A stretch of DNA of 43,354 nucleotides from JANRKF01 sp964519595 (GTDB lineage Bacteria > Pseudomonadota > Alphaproteobacteria > Rickettsiales > SXRF01). The notes beneath the pieces are model-generated. The model was not told where the DNA came from and searched no databases. It saw nothing but the letters and a program-made list of their open reading frames with translations. The stretch covers positions 1-43,354 of the forward strand of contig CAZFJN010000011.1 in NCBI GenBank assembly GCA_964519595.1, written 5' to 3'. Position 1 is the stretch's first letter. Every line of letters begins with the position of its first letter. This document shows positions 34,550 through 43,007 of the stretch, piece by piece. Both the position numbers and the translations under genes were made by a program.

Positions 34550-36373
34550 CTACATTTCAGCAAAACGCAAGCGTGTGCCTGGTAAAATTACCGTAATGCC
34601 GTTGCCGGTTATATGCAAGCTGCCTTGATGAAGTTCGGCAAGGCGCAATAAAAGTTCCAGCCTGGTATTTTGCATTGCGCTATCGCGGATTTTTAATGAA
34701 TTTGCCGGATAAGAAAAGATTATTTCAACATTCTGCTGGCTTTTGCGCTCCATAACCGTGCGGACTGAAATAGTTACCTCGCAATCGGCAAGTTCCTGTT
34801 CAAGCATGAATAAAAGCGCGTTTCCGGCCATTTGCTGAATGCGGAATTCATCAGCGTAAAGCAGCAAAGTAGGATCTTCACAGCGAATTGACACTTTTAT
34901 ATTAGCTGATTCCAACCGCGCTGAAATTGAGCTTACTGCTTGCGCCAGACAGCTTGTTACATCAATTGTTGATTCGCGTAATATTTCGTAATGCGCCTCA
35001 ATTTTAGCCAGCTCAAGAACCTGATCAAGCTGCATTATCACATGATTGCAGCCGGAATAAATATCTGTTGCGAACTGGCGGTATTTTTTGTTCTCAATCG
35101 GACCATAAATCTGATCTTTCATGATTTGCGCGTAGCCCATTACTTGATTAACCGGCGAGCGCATTTCCTGGCATATATAAGCCAGAAACTCCGCTTTGCT
35201 GTGCATGGCAACTTCAATTTCCTTATTGCTGCGCCGGAGCATGAACATTTTGTTACGCAGCTCATCTTCAACGCGCTTATTTTCCTCGATATATTCGCAC
35301 AGACGCTGCGCCTGCTCGGCAAGAGCATTTATTTCAACCGGACCAGCTTTTGGCATGGTAACATTAGTATCACCACGCGCAATTTTAGCGATTGACTCAG
35401 TAATCAGCAATATTGGCGCGATCATTCTGGAACGCACAACCAGCAGAAACAGAATAAAGAAAGCGGCAATAACCACCATCTGCAACAAGCGTGACCATAG
35501 CATGTTGTGAACCGCATCATCGCCATTTGCCGCATTATAAGAAAGCAGAATTATATAAGGATAATCAGCAGATGATGAATAATAGCTGTAATTGCCAGTG
35601 CCTAAAAACATATTTCCTTTGGAAACAATTCCTTGCGGAGAATTTGCATAATCAATATTTATCAGCAACTGCGCCGGAAAATTATGATTCAGGAAGTCTT
35701 TATCCTCGCTTACTTGCGTCAATGGAATCAAGGTTTTGCTGATAATCGCGAAATCAATACCGCGCCTTTTAACCAGATTACTAACGCGCTCGGTAAGCTG
35801 GCTTATATCAAGGCTGATAATCAATGTTCCGATGAATTTTCCAGTATAATCCGTAAGTCCCATTGCCACCGGAATTACCCAGCGGCCAGAAATTCGCCCT
35901 TCAATCGGACGTCCGATATGCATTTTCCAAGGATCAGCAAAGGTCTTTTTTACAAAATCGCGGTCTGATACGTCAACCGGCTTATCAAGAATTCCTACGC
36001 TGCTGCTGACTATGATTTTTTGATCAACATTAATCCAGTTGAAAACCGCGTAAATCTGCTCTTTGGCATCAAATGATTTAAGAATCTGCGCCAGCTCAAC
36101 TGTGTCACGCGCATTATTCACAACAATCTGTCTGCCCAGCGCATTCAACAAATAGTTAGCACTCTCCATTTCTCCGGCAAGAGTGTGTTCAATGCGTTTA
36201 GCTTCTGCTTGCAGATCATCAGCAATGCGTTTGCTGTAATTATTGAAAGTTACAAAAGTAACCCACAGCGAAACCATAAACAGAACGCAGAAAACCGCCG
36301 CTGATAACAAAGCAAAATCACGAGATAAGGAAGGCTGCGACCAGTATTTGTTCATAGTGGAGAGATATGACAA
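34550..36373 (-). CDS. Sensor histidine kinase homolog lacking the phospho-acceptor His (pseudokinase)
   Basis: A 607-aa membrane sensor. TM1 is ~20-44, a periplasmic dCache-like domain spans ~45-290 (SDRDFVKKTFADP and IGTLIISLDI are typical), TM2 is ~297-314, HAMP ~315-367, and a dimerization helix region follows. Where kinases have SHE-RTPL, this protein has C401-Q402-E-M-R-S-P: the histidine is glutamine (codon CAG). The ATPase domain keeps N518 but has no DxGxG box and no GxGLGL box (RLELLLRL instead). It should therefore neither autophosphorylate nor bind ATP normally. DivL of Caulobacter is a precedent for a sensor without the His. It may act as a signalling scaffold. It lies downstream of the three-paralog membrane operon. 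Confidence 0.9.
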   Translation of the reverse strand: MSYLSTMNKYWSQPSLSRDFALLSAAVFCVLFMVSLWVTFVTFNNYSKRIADDLQAEAKRIEHTLAGEMESANYLLNALGRQIVVNNARDTVELAQILKSFDAKEQIYAVFNWINVDQKIIVSSSVGILDKPVDVSDRDFVKKTFADPWKMHIGRPIEGRISGRWVIPVAMGLTDYTGKFIGTLIISLDISQLTERVSNLVKRRGIDFAIISKTLIPLTQVSEDKDFLNHNFPAQLLINIDYANSPQGIVSKGNMFLGTGNYSYYSSSADYPYIILLSYNAANGDDAVHNMLWSRLLQMVVIAAFFILFLLVVRSRMIAPILLITESIAKIARGDTNVTMPKAGPVEINALAEQAQRLCEYIEENKRVEDELRNKMFMLRRSNKEIEVAMHSKAEFLAYICQEMRSPVNQVMGYAQIMKDQIYGPIENKKYRQFATDIYSGCNHVIMQLDQVLELAKIEAHYEILRESTIDVTSCLAQAVSSISARLESANIKVSIRCEDPTLLLYADEFRIQQMAGNALLFMLEQELADCEVTISVRTVMERKSQQNVEIIFSYPANSLKIRDSAMQNTRLELLLRLAELHQGSLHITGNGITVILPGTRLRFAEM

Positions 36374-36401
36374 GACGCTTTAAATATCAATCTTTTATTT
36401 T

Positions 36402-36472
36402 AATTTGCACATTTGAATTTATAGATTTGTATTTATGATCTGAATCTGATGTAAAAATTTTATGTGCAAATT
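36402..36472. repeat. 11-bp inverted repeat with 49-nt loop
   Basis: AATTTGCACAT (36402-36412) and ATGTGCAAATT (36462-36472) are perfect inverted copies filling the spacer between membrane paralog 1 and the pseudokinase. It could end or attenuate transcription, but the loop is long and no clean T-run follows. Confidence 0.5.
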
Positions 36473-37390
36473 TTATGCTGACATTGTGGCAGTATGATAT
36501 TTATTGTCTGCCGCGCTTTTCAGATTCTCCGTATATTTTCCGATTGGATTTTTTATTTGTTTTATTTGTTTTTCCTGTTTTGCTGATTCTGTCTTTTCGT
36601 GATTATTTGTAGAATCATTTATAGAATTATTTGCAGAAATTGAATCATTAGTTGAATCAATTATTGCCGCAGCGTTGTTTTCCGCTGTGCTGACTTGTTC
36701 TGTTGATTTTTGCTGTTTTGCGGCTTTCTGCTTAGCAAAAAATTTACTTCCTACATAAAGCAAGATGCTGGCAGCAGCAGTTGCGAAGATATCAAGCGCG
36801 GCGATTTTGCCATATTTAAAAGCAACTGTTTCTTTTCCTGCGATGTGTGTTTTTTTGTCGAATATTTTGCACACATATCTGGCGGTAGAATTTTCAAACT
36901 CAGCAAAATTCTTTTCTCCGATAAGGTAACTGCCGATTTTGAAGCCTGAGAATACTGCAATCCAGGCGGCAATTCTTGCCTTTATAATGCTGTTCCATGT
37001 TTGTTTTTCCTGTTGTTTGATAGTTTCCAGATCAACATCTTCGCCGATAATTTTGCTGATTTTTTCTACAGATTCTATTTTATTGTCTTCAGCGATTTTT
37101 ATAGGAAGTATGCCGAGATTACCGCCTTGCATAAGCGCAGTAGTAATCAGAGTCTGTTCAGCGGTTTTTGCATTCATTCCTTTCTTGCTTAACCATTCTG
37201 TTGCTGATTTGAAATGCGCTGCCCAATTGCCGTATTTCGCTTTATAAGCAATCGGAATTGAAGCAAGAAATACGCCGACAAAGCCAATGCCGCCGTAAAC
37301 CAGTAAATCAAAGATTCTTTCGCTATAGGAAACAACCGGCTTGCATTGCGGCTGTTCTTTGCTCTGCTCCTTAGCTGCCGGTTCAGACAT
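36473..37390 (-). CDS. Unknown membrane protein, paralog 1 of 3
   Basis: A 305-aa protein with hydrophobic helices at about 28-48, 87-99, 138-157 and 195-215, and an Asn/Ser/Lys-rich cytoplasmic-looking tail (220-305). It shares two signatures with the next two upstream genes: G90-N91-L-G-I-L-P96-I-K98-I-A-E101-D102-N-K and K-Q130-x-W132 with R139 seven residues later. A third common patch is YGKIAALD near 193-200. No known family is recognised. It is the last gene of the operon, starting four bases after paralog 2. Confidence 0.88.
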   Translation of the reverse strand: MSEPAAKEQSKEQPQCKPVVSYSERIFDLLVYGGIGFVGVFLASIPIAYKAKYGNWAAHFKSATEWLSKKGMNAKTAEQTLITTALMQGGNLGILPIKIAEDNKIESVEKISKIIGEDVDLETIKQQEKQTWNSIIKARIAAWIAVFSGFKIGSYLIGEKNFAEFENSTARYVCKIFDKKTHIAGKETVAFKYGKIAALDIFATAAASILLYVGSKFFAKQKAAKQQKSTEQVSTAENNAAAIIDSTNDSISANNSINDSTNNHEKTESAKQEKQIKQIKNPIGKYTENLKSAADNKYHTATMSA

Positions 37391-37393
37391 ATT

Positions 37394-38392
37394 CTAAGCT
37401 CCTACCTGCAACTCAGCTTTTGCCTGTTTGGCAAGGGCTGCGGAAACAAAATCTTCTTCAGCATGATTACGTCTGATTATTTGCGGATTTTTTTGCTCAA
37501 CTGAATTCTGATAGAGTTTTTTATCACTTCTGTTTTGAGGTTCGCTTTGTTGATTGTTTTCTGCGACCTTATTCTCTTCAGGAGTTTTTTTCGCCTCTAT
37601 TTCATGCGGTTTTTCTTTTTTATGCGCGCCATTAGTAGCGTGCAGAATCTGTGAGGTGATTATGGTATAAATCCAATCCAGCGCCGCATAGCCAGTATAA
37701 CGCTGGAAGGTATCGTTTTTTACAATTTTTGCGCCTCCTGGAACGTAATTATTCAGCACATAGTTAACGCCGCCCTTGGTCCAGTCAGTAAATACCGCCT
37801 GCCCTTGTTTGTGCGTTTGCAACTCGCCATCAATCATTACTGGAGAGCTGAGTTTTTTTGCTAATATACGGTCAATGGCAAGTCCAGTGCCAGTTGAAGC
37901 GCACCAGCCGAGAAAACGCCGATAAATCATCCTTCCCCAGCTTTGTTTGTCCTGTTCCTGCTCGATATATATTTCATCAGGAGTTAATTTGTGACCATCC
38001 GGCGCAGTTTGATCAACCCCTAATTTTTCATTCAGCCAGTAAACAACATTGCGCTTATTATCTTCAAGAAATTTAGTTGGAATAAGCAGAATATTGCCGC
38101 CGCTGTTAAGGCTGAATGTGCCAAGGCCAATTTCTGCCAGCCATTTAGAGGTGGATTTTTTCATGCCACTGAATTTGCTGATCTGCTGACTGAAATTTTC
38201 CACACCACTTTTGAAAATTTTATTGCCTTTGCCATGCAGAAATAAATCTGCGATAAACAGCGAGATGCCAAGATTAACCCAGTAATTAAGCCCTGTATAA
38301 ACCAGACGATTATACCATTTCTCCCCTTCGCTCATCGGCGGAAGATTCTCAGAATTCTCAGATTTTTTCTTGTTCCAGATAAAATTCATCAT
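37394..38392 (-). CDS. Unknown membrane protein, paralog 2 of 3
   Basis: A 332-aa protein with helices at about 30-52, 88-107, 155-175 and 232-250. The family signatures are G99-N100-I-L-L-I-P105-T-K107-F-L-E110-D111-N-K and K-Q150-S-W152 with R159; YTGYAALD matches paralog 1. A Glu/Lys/Gln-rich tail follows residue 255. Between the signatures is a hydrophilic loop (LTPDEIYIEQEQ), expected on the same side as the EDNK motif. Its first four bases overlap the end of paralog 3. Confidence 0.88.
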   Translation of the reverse strand: MMNFIWNKKKSENSENLPPMSEGEKWYNRLVYTGLNYWVNLGISLFIADLFLHGKGNKIFKSGVENFSQQISKFSGMKKSTSKWLAEIGLGTFSLNSGGNILLIPTKFLEDNKRNVVYWLNEKLGVDQTAPDGHKLTPDEIYIEQEQDKQSWGRMIYRRFLGWCASTGTGLAIDRILAKKLSSPVMIDGELQTHKQGQAVFTDWTKGGVNYVLNNYVPGGAKIVKNDTFQRYTGYAALDWIYTIITSQILHATNGAHKKEKPHEIEAKKTPEENKVAENNQQSEPQNRSDKKLYQNSVEQKNPQIIRRNHAEEDFVSAALAKQAKAELQVGA

Positions 38393-39441
38393 ATGCTCAT
38401 CTGCGCGTTTAAATCTGGTTGTTTTGATGAAGAGATCATTTCTGCGAAACTATCGTCTTTTCCGCCCTTGTTAAGATGAGCATGATGATTTGCAGTGGTT
38501 TTTACTTGAGTAGCTGAATCGTTGTTTTGTTGTTGATTATTTTGTTGCTCATTGTCATGCGCTGCCTCTGTTACATCAGCTGATTCTGACGCTGCAATTG
38601 CCGTTTTCAGTTTTTTTGGCGGAACGACGAAATGGCTGTAAACAAACAAGCCGCCAGCTGAGATCATTGAATAAAAACCTTCAAAAAAGCCAAGATTTAA
38701 AACATTGCTGAATATCTGATTTTTTGAGAATTTCTTAAAACCAACTGCCGAGGTTATTTTTTTAACTGTATCAGAGAATGTTTTCTCCATTGCCTGATTG
38801 AGGCTTTTTTCTTTTATGAATATTTTGTCAAAAGCTATTAAAGTTCCATAAACCGTAAGCAATGAGAAGGCACGAGCTGTGCCAAGCGACCACCAATCTT
38901 GCTTTGGCTCAGCTTTCATCTGCGATAATAATTTCTGTTGATGCTCTTTTTCTTCAGCACTGATTATTTCGCCAGCTGCCTCACGCTTTTGATTATCTTC
39001 TTTTGTCCATTTTTCGACAATTTCATTCTTTCTGTCCTCAACCCATTTGAGCGGAAAAAGAAATAAATTTCCTACCATCACCATGGTGGTAACAGTGATA
39101 AAGGAATCAGCCCCTGCTATCGCTTTCGCGCCGCGCAATTTAGTAATTTTACTAATAAAATTCGGACCAAGCCATGCGGCCATTTTGTCATAAATATGAC
39201 GACCGCTGCCAAATTTGATCCAGTACATAAGGGAGCTGCCGGAAAATGCCTGTGCAAAATAGGAAATTCCACCATACGCCCACTGATTGAACTTTTTCTC
39301 CATTGGCAGTTTTTCGCGCTGATCGTCATTGGCTTTGTTGTTGTCATTGTCATTGACATTGCCATTGCCTTTGACGCTGGCGACTGCGGCGGCATTTTCT
39401 TTATTATCCTTATTTTCCAATATGTTTTGTGCTTCTTCCAA
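38389..39441 (-). CDS. Unknown membrane protein, paralog 3 of 3
   Basis: A 350-aa protein and the first gene of the operon. It has an Asn/Asp/Lys-rich N-terminus (1-48), helices at about 54-76, 112-131, 186-206 and 245-275, and a Gln/Asn/His-rich tail. Signatures: G124-N125-L-F-L-F-P130-L-K132-W-V-E135-D136-R-K and K-Q181-D-W183 with R190. It begins 140 bases downstream of the groEL terminator, so it probably has its own promoter. No function is recognised; the tandem arrangement suggests a heteromeric membrane complex. Confidence 0.88.
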   Translation of the reverse strand: MEEAQNILENKDNKENAAAVASVKGNGNVNDNDNNKANDDQREKLPMEKKFNQWAYGGISYFAQAFSGSSLMYWIKFGSGRHIYDKMAAWLGPNFISKITKLRGAKAIAGADSFITVTTMVMVGNLFLFPLKWVEDRKNEIVEKWTKEDNQKREAAGEIISAEEKEHQQKLLSQMKAEPKQDWWSLGTARAFSLLTVYGTLIAFDKIFIKEKSLNQAMEKTFSDTVKKITSAVGFKKFSKNQIFSNVLNLGFFEGFYSMISAGGLFVYSHFVVPPKKLKTAIAASESADVTEAAHDNEQQNNQQQNNDSATQVKTTANHHAHLNKGGKDDSFAEMISSSKQPDLNAQMSI

Positions 39442-39580
39442 GTTATTTTCCTGCTCGACTATGTTCTAACCATGTAAAATATCTTTAATTATTCAGCGCT
39501 TATTTTGCGCGTAATACTCCATCTTCGACTTTACCATTGTTTTTTGGAAAATTGTGTGAAGCTTTTGTGAAGAAACAAAA

Positions 39581-39602
39581 AAGGCGGCCAAAAGGCCGCC
39601 TT
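39581..39602 (-). terminator. Rho-independent terminator after groEL
   Basis: A perfect 9 bp stem AAGGCGGCC/GGCCGCCTT with a 4 nt loop, flanked by an A-run and a T-run, so it can work in both directions. It ends groES-groEL transcription 25 bases after the groEL stop and insulates the downstream membrane operon. Confidence 0.93.
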
Positions 39603-39627
39603 TTTTTAACAATTAGAGCGTTTCTGG

Positions 39628-41286
39628 TTAAAATCCCATATCGCCCATGCCGCCCATACCGCCCATTCCACCAGCTCCAGCGCCGCCAGATGCAGTGTTT
39701 TTATCATCCGGCAGATCAGCGATAATAGCCTCAGTGGTAATCAGCAGGCTGGCAACTGAAGCAGCGCCTTGCAAGGCAGAGCGCACAACTTTAGTTGGAT
39801 CAATGATTCCGGCTTTGATCAGATCGCAATATTCGAGTTTCTGCGCGTCAAAACCATAATTTCCATCATTTGATTCCAGCAGCTTCCCAGCAACAACTGC
39901 GCCGTCTAAGCCAGCATTTTCAACAATCTGGCGAATCGGAGCTTGCAGAGCGCGACGCACAATGTTGATTCCGGCTTTTTCGTCGTCATTGTCAACTTTC
40001 ACTTTTTCAAGCGCTCTTGAAGCATAAAGCAGCGCCGAGCCGCCGCCTGGAACGATACCTTCTTCAACAGCAGCGCGAGTTGCATGAAGAGCATCATCAA
40101 CACGGTCTTTGCGCTCTTTCACTTCCACTTCAGTAGAGCCGCCAACTTTAAGTACAGCAACGCCGCCGGCCAGTTTAGCCAGACGTTCCTGTAGTTTTTC
40201 ACGGTCATAATCAGAAGTTGTTTCTTCAATCTGGCTACGCAGCTGGCTGCAACGCGCTTCGATAGATTTTTTATCGCCAACACCGTCGATGATTGTAGTA
40301 TCATCTTTGCTGATGGAAATTTTCTTAGCGCGGCCAAGTTGCTGGATAGTGACTTTTTCCAGCTTCTGTCCGAGATCTTCGCTGATTACTTCACCGCCAG
40401 TTAGAATAGCGATATCTTCGAGCATCGCTTTACGGCGATCGCCGAAGCCAGGAGCTTTAACCGCCGCAACTTTAAGCCCGCCGCGCAGTTTATTAACTAC
40501 CAGAGTCGCCAGAGCCTCGCCTTCAACATCTTCAGCGATAATCAGCAGTGGTTTTCCGGATTGCACAATCGCTTCCAGCAGCGGCAGCATTGGCTGAAGG
40601 CCGGAGAGTTTTTTCTCAAAAATAAGGATGAAAGGATTATCCAGCTCAACGGTCATTTTTTCCGCATTAGTCACGAAATAAGGCGAGAGGTAGCCACGAT
40701 CAAACATCATGCCTTCAACCACATCAAGGCCAAAATCACGATCTTTAGCCTCTTCAACAGTTATAACACCTTCTTTGCCGACTCTTTCCATCGCTTCCGC
40801 AATTTTATCGCCAACTTCCTTGTCGCCATTGGCAGAAATGGTTGCAACTTGCGCCCACTCGGCTTTGGAATTTACGGTTTTGCTTTTCTTTTTGATATCT
40901 GCAACAACGGCTTCAACCGCCTTATCAATTCCGCGCTTTAAATCCATAGGATTAAGTCCGGCGGCAACGGCCTTGCTGCCTTCATTGAAAATCGCCTGCG
41001 CGAGAACGCAAGCAGTTGTTGTGCCATCGCCGGCCAGATCAGCCGATTTGCTGGCAACTTCGCGCAACATTTGTGCGCCCATATTTTCAAATTTATTGTG
41101 AAGAGTTATTTCTTTGGCAACTGAAACGCCGTCTTTAGTGATGCGCGGCGCGCCGTATGATTTATCAAGAATAACGTTGCGGCCACGCGGTCCAAGCGTA
41201 ACCTTTACCGCATTAGCCAGTTTCTGAGCGCCCTGCAAAATCTGTTCGCGTGCATCAGAACCATATTTTAGTTGTTTAGCTGACAT
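39628..41286 (-). CDS. groEL: 60-kDa chaperonin GroEL
   Basis: The large subunit of the protein-folding chamber. The protein is 552 aa with intact ATP-site motifs (LGPRGRNVILDKSYGAP, AGDGTTTACVLAQAI), the apical domain and the C-terminal GGM-type tail (GGMGGMGGMGDMGF). It is transcribed with groES, which lies 115 bases upstream. The stop is followed by a strong terminator. Confidence 0.98.
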   Translation of the reverse strand: MSAKQLKYGSDAREQILQGAQKLANAVKVTLGPRGRNVILDKSYGAPRITKDGVSVAKEITLHNKFENMGAQMLREVASKSADLAGDGTTTACVLAQAIFNEGSKAVAAGLNPMDLKRGIDKAVEAVVADIKKKSKTVNSKAEWAQVATISANGDKEVGDKIAEAMERVGKEGVITVEEAKDRDFGLDVVEGMMFDRGYLSPYFVTNAEKMTVELDNPFILIFEKKLSGLQPMLPLLEAIVQSGKPLLIIAEDVEGEALATLVVNKLRGGLKVAAVKAPGFGDRRKAMLEDIAILTGGEVISEDLGQKLEKVTIQQLGRAKKISISKDDTTIIDGVGDKKSIEARCSQLRSQIEETTSDYDREKLQERLAKLAGGVAVLKVGGSTEVEVKERKDRVDDALHATRAAVEEGIVPGGGSALLYASRALEKVKVDNDDEKAGINIVRRALQAPIRQIVENAGLDGAVVAGKLLESNDGNYGFDAQKLEYCDLIKAGIIDPTKVVRSALQGAASVASLLITTEAIIADLPDDKNTASGGAGAGGMGGMGGMGDMGF

Positions 41287-41318
41287 AAATTTTACTCCGT
41301 ATTTTTGTTGTTTTTTAG

Positions 41319-41400
41319 CTGTTTAGTTAAATAAGTTAGTTAGCTTAATTAGTTCAATTAGTTAGCTTAATTAGTTAGCCTAATTAGTTATCTTAATTTA
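41319..41400. repeat. Degenerate tandem repeats between groES and groEL
   Basis: Units of TTAGTTAGCTTAAT type recur about five times in the 115 bp spacer. It is unusual to find an expanded repeat inside the groESL transcript; the tract is AT-rich and shows no stable hairpin. Confidence 0.75.
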
Positions 41401-41401
41401 G

Positions 41402-41716
41402 TTAAGCAGCTTTTTTCTTGCTGCCGGAATCTTCGATTATTCCGATTACATCGCTTTCTTTAAGAACAAGCAGCTCTTTGCCGTCGAGTTTGATTTCATT
41501 GCCTGCCCATTGCGTGAACAGAACAATATCGCCAACCGCTATATCAACAGGAATGCGTTTGCCGTTTTCATCTTTCGCGCCAGCGCCAACCGCCAGAACT
41601 TTTCCTTGTTTTGGTTTTTCCTTAGCTGTGTCAGGAATGATGATTCCGCCGGAAGTTTTTTCTTCCTGCTCAATACGTTCAACGACAAGGCGATCGCCAA
41701 TTGGTTTGATATTCAT
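41402..41716 (-). CDS. groES: 10-kDa co-chaperonin GroES
   Basis: Lid of the GroEL chamber. The protein is 104 aa: IKPIGDRLVVERIEQEEKTSGGIIIPD holds the mobile loop, and GDIVLF and DVIGIIE follow. A short Lys-rich tail (SGSKKKAA) is slightly longer than usual. First gene of the groESL operon, with a candidate heat-shock promoter about 125 bases upstream. Confidence 0.97.
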   Translation of the reverse strand: MNIKPIGDRLVVERIEQEEKTSGGIIIPDTAKEKPKQGKVLAVGAGAKDENGKRIPVDIAVGDIVLFTQWAGNEIKLDGKELLVLKESDVIGIIEDSGSKKKAA

Positions 41717-41841
41717 AGGTTGCTCCCTAAATTGCTAAATTTATATTTTTCATTACATCTTAAGATCTTTTTTCGGAAATTTACTGGAATTTGATTTCCG
41801 GCAAAGAATATTTCCGATTAAGAATAAGATTTGCGCTGGAG

Positions 41842-41869
41842 ATATAGTCATGTAAGAAAGCGTTTCAAG
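41842..41869 (-). promoter_or_regulatory. Candidate sigma-32 (RpoH) promoter of groESL
   Basis: On the minus strand CTTGAAA (41863-41869) is followed after 15 bases by CTATAT (41842-41847). CTTGAAA is the sigma-32 -35 consensus and the -10 is a fair match to the alphaproteobacterial form. Start of transcription would be near 41835, leaving a ~118 nt leader. I found no CIRCE inverted repeat (TTAGCACTC) here, so HrcA control is not supported. Confidence 0.55.
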
Positions 41870-41920
41870 TGGTAAGTTGAATTATTTTTAATAAAATTTC
41901 ATGAGGCGAGGAGAAGCGTC

Positions 41921-42616
41921 TTGACGCGATTAGAAGAAAAAATTCTTATTCCTGATGAAAATTGCAGCAAATGCAAGCGGTTATGTGATTTCCGCGTTGA
42001 CAATAAATCGCGTTTTGCCAATTACCATAATCAGCCGGTTGCCTCTTTTGGCCGGCTCGATGCAGAGTTGCTAGTTGTCGGACTTGCTCCTGGCTTGCAT
42101 GGTGCTAATAAAAGCGGCAGGCCATTTACCGGCGATTATGCCGGAATTATATTATATTCATCATTGCAGCGTTATGGTTTTGCCGAAGGAGAATATGCGG
42201 CGCGCGCTGATGATAATTTTACGCTGATAAATGCCAGAATTACTAATGCTGTGCGCTGTGTGCCGCCGGAAAACAAGCCAGAAACCTCAGAAATTGCCAA
42301 TTGCAATGAATTTCTACGCGCTGAAATCGCTGCAATGCCAAATCTGCAAAATATCTTATCACTTGGCTTAATCTCACATAATGCGGTTCTTAGCGCTTTT
42401 GGCCTTAAAAAAAGCGCCGCCAGATTCACACATGGCGCAACTCATCAGCTTGGTACATTATACAAATCGAATGACAAAAAAAATCCTGACAAATCTTCCG
42501 GCAAAATATCAGAAAAAATATCACTGCATAACAGCTACCATTGCTCACGCTACAACATCAATACCGGAAGACTTACACAAGAAATGTTCGACAATATAGT
42601 AGCAAAATTACGCTAA
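41921..42616 (+). CDS. Uracil-DNA glycosylase, family 5-like (UDGb)
   Basis: Removes uracil and other deaminated bases from DNA. The signature GLAPGLHGANKSGRPFTGD (motif 1) and the C-terminal HNSYHCSRYN-NTGRLT (motif 2) are typical of family 5. Four cysteines for a [4Fe-4S] cluster are visible: C15 and C18 at the N-terminus, then one in VRCVPP and one in ANCNEF. Length is 231 aa. It starts with TTG, supported by GAGGAG seven bases upstream (41908-41913); the only nearby ATG (41901) is in another frame and stops after seven codons across the TTG. Divergent from groES. Confidence 0.9.
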   Translation: MTRLEEKILIPDENCSKCKRLCDFRVDNKSRFANYHNQPVASFGRLDAELLVVGLAPGLHGANKSGRPFTGDYAGIILYSSLQRYGFAEGEYAARADDNFTLINARITNAVRCVPPENKPETSEIANCNEFLRAEIAAMPNLQNILSLGLISHNAVLSAFGLKKSAARFTHGATHQLGTLYKSNDKKNPDKSSGKISEKISLHNSYHCSRYNINTGRLTQEMFDNIVAKLR

Positions 42617-42725
42617 AATGCGGTTTTCCAAGTATATATTTTCCAAGTATATATTTGCTCTTTAATTAATAATTAATTAAAATATGCTATTTTTAGCACA
42701 TGGAATTTAACCATGTGGAGGCTTT

Positions 42726-42971
42726 ATGGTAAGCGAATTATCAGAAATAGCAAATAATTCGGTTTTTGTTCAAGATTCTGCCGTTCTTTCATTAAGCAGC
42801 CCTTATGATTCGCAAGTTGTGAATTTAGTTGCTAATTCGCATCTTGGAAACGTTGAACAATATCTGCAGAAATTTAAGGCAGTTGACGTTACCGCTGATT
42901 TATCAGGAAATGTAGCGCCCTCCTCCGTTTCATTCCGGCCAAATACTCCTCCTGATTCGCGGTCAGTATAA
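42726..42971 (+). CDS. Unknown small protein
   Basis: An 81-aa Ser/Val-rich protein without membrane segments or recognised domain. TGGAGG lies at a good distance before the ATG, which is the main support for it being real. It begins 109 bases after the UDG gene and is followed 36 bases later by another unknown gene, so the two may be co-transcribed. Confidence 0.6.
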   Translation: MVSELSEIANNSVFVQDSAVLSLSSPYDSQVVNLVANSHLGNVEQYLQKFKAVDVTADLSGNVAPSSVSFRPNTPPDSRSV

Positions 42972-43007
42972 TTCTAAGCATAATTTTAAGCATAATTTTT
43001 AAATAAT

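Noticed and set aside
41717..41920. CIRCE element upstream of groES
   Set aside because: No TTAGCACTC/GAGTGCTAA inverted repeat is found; a sigma-32-like promoter fits better.
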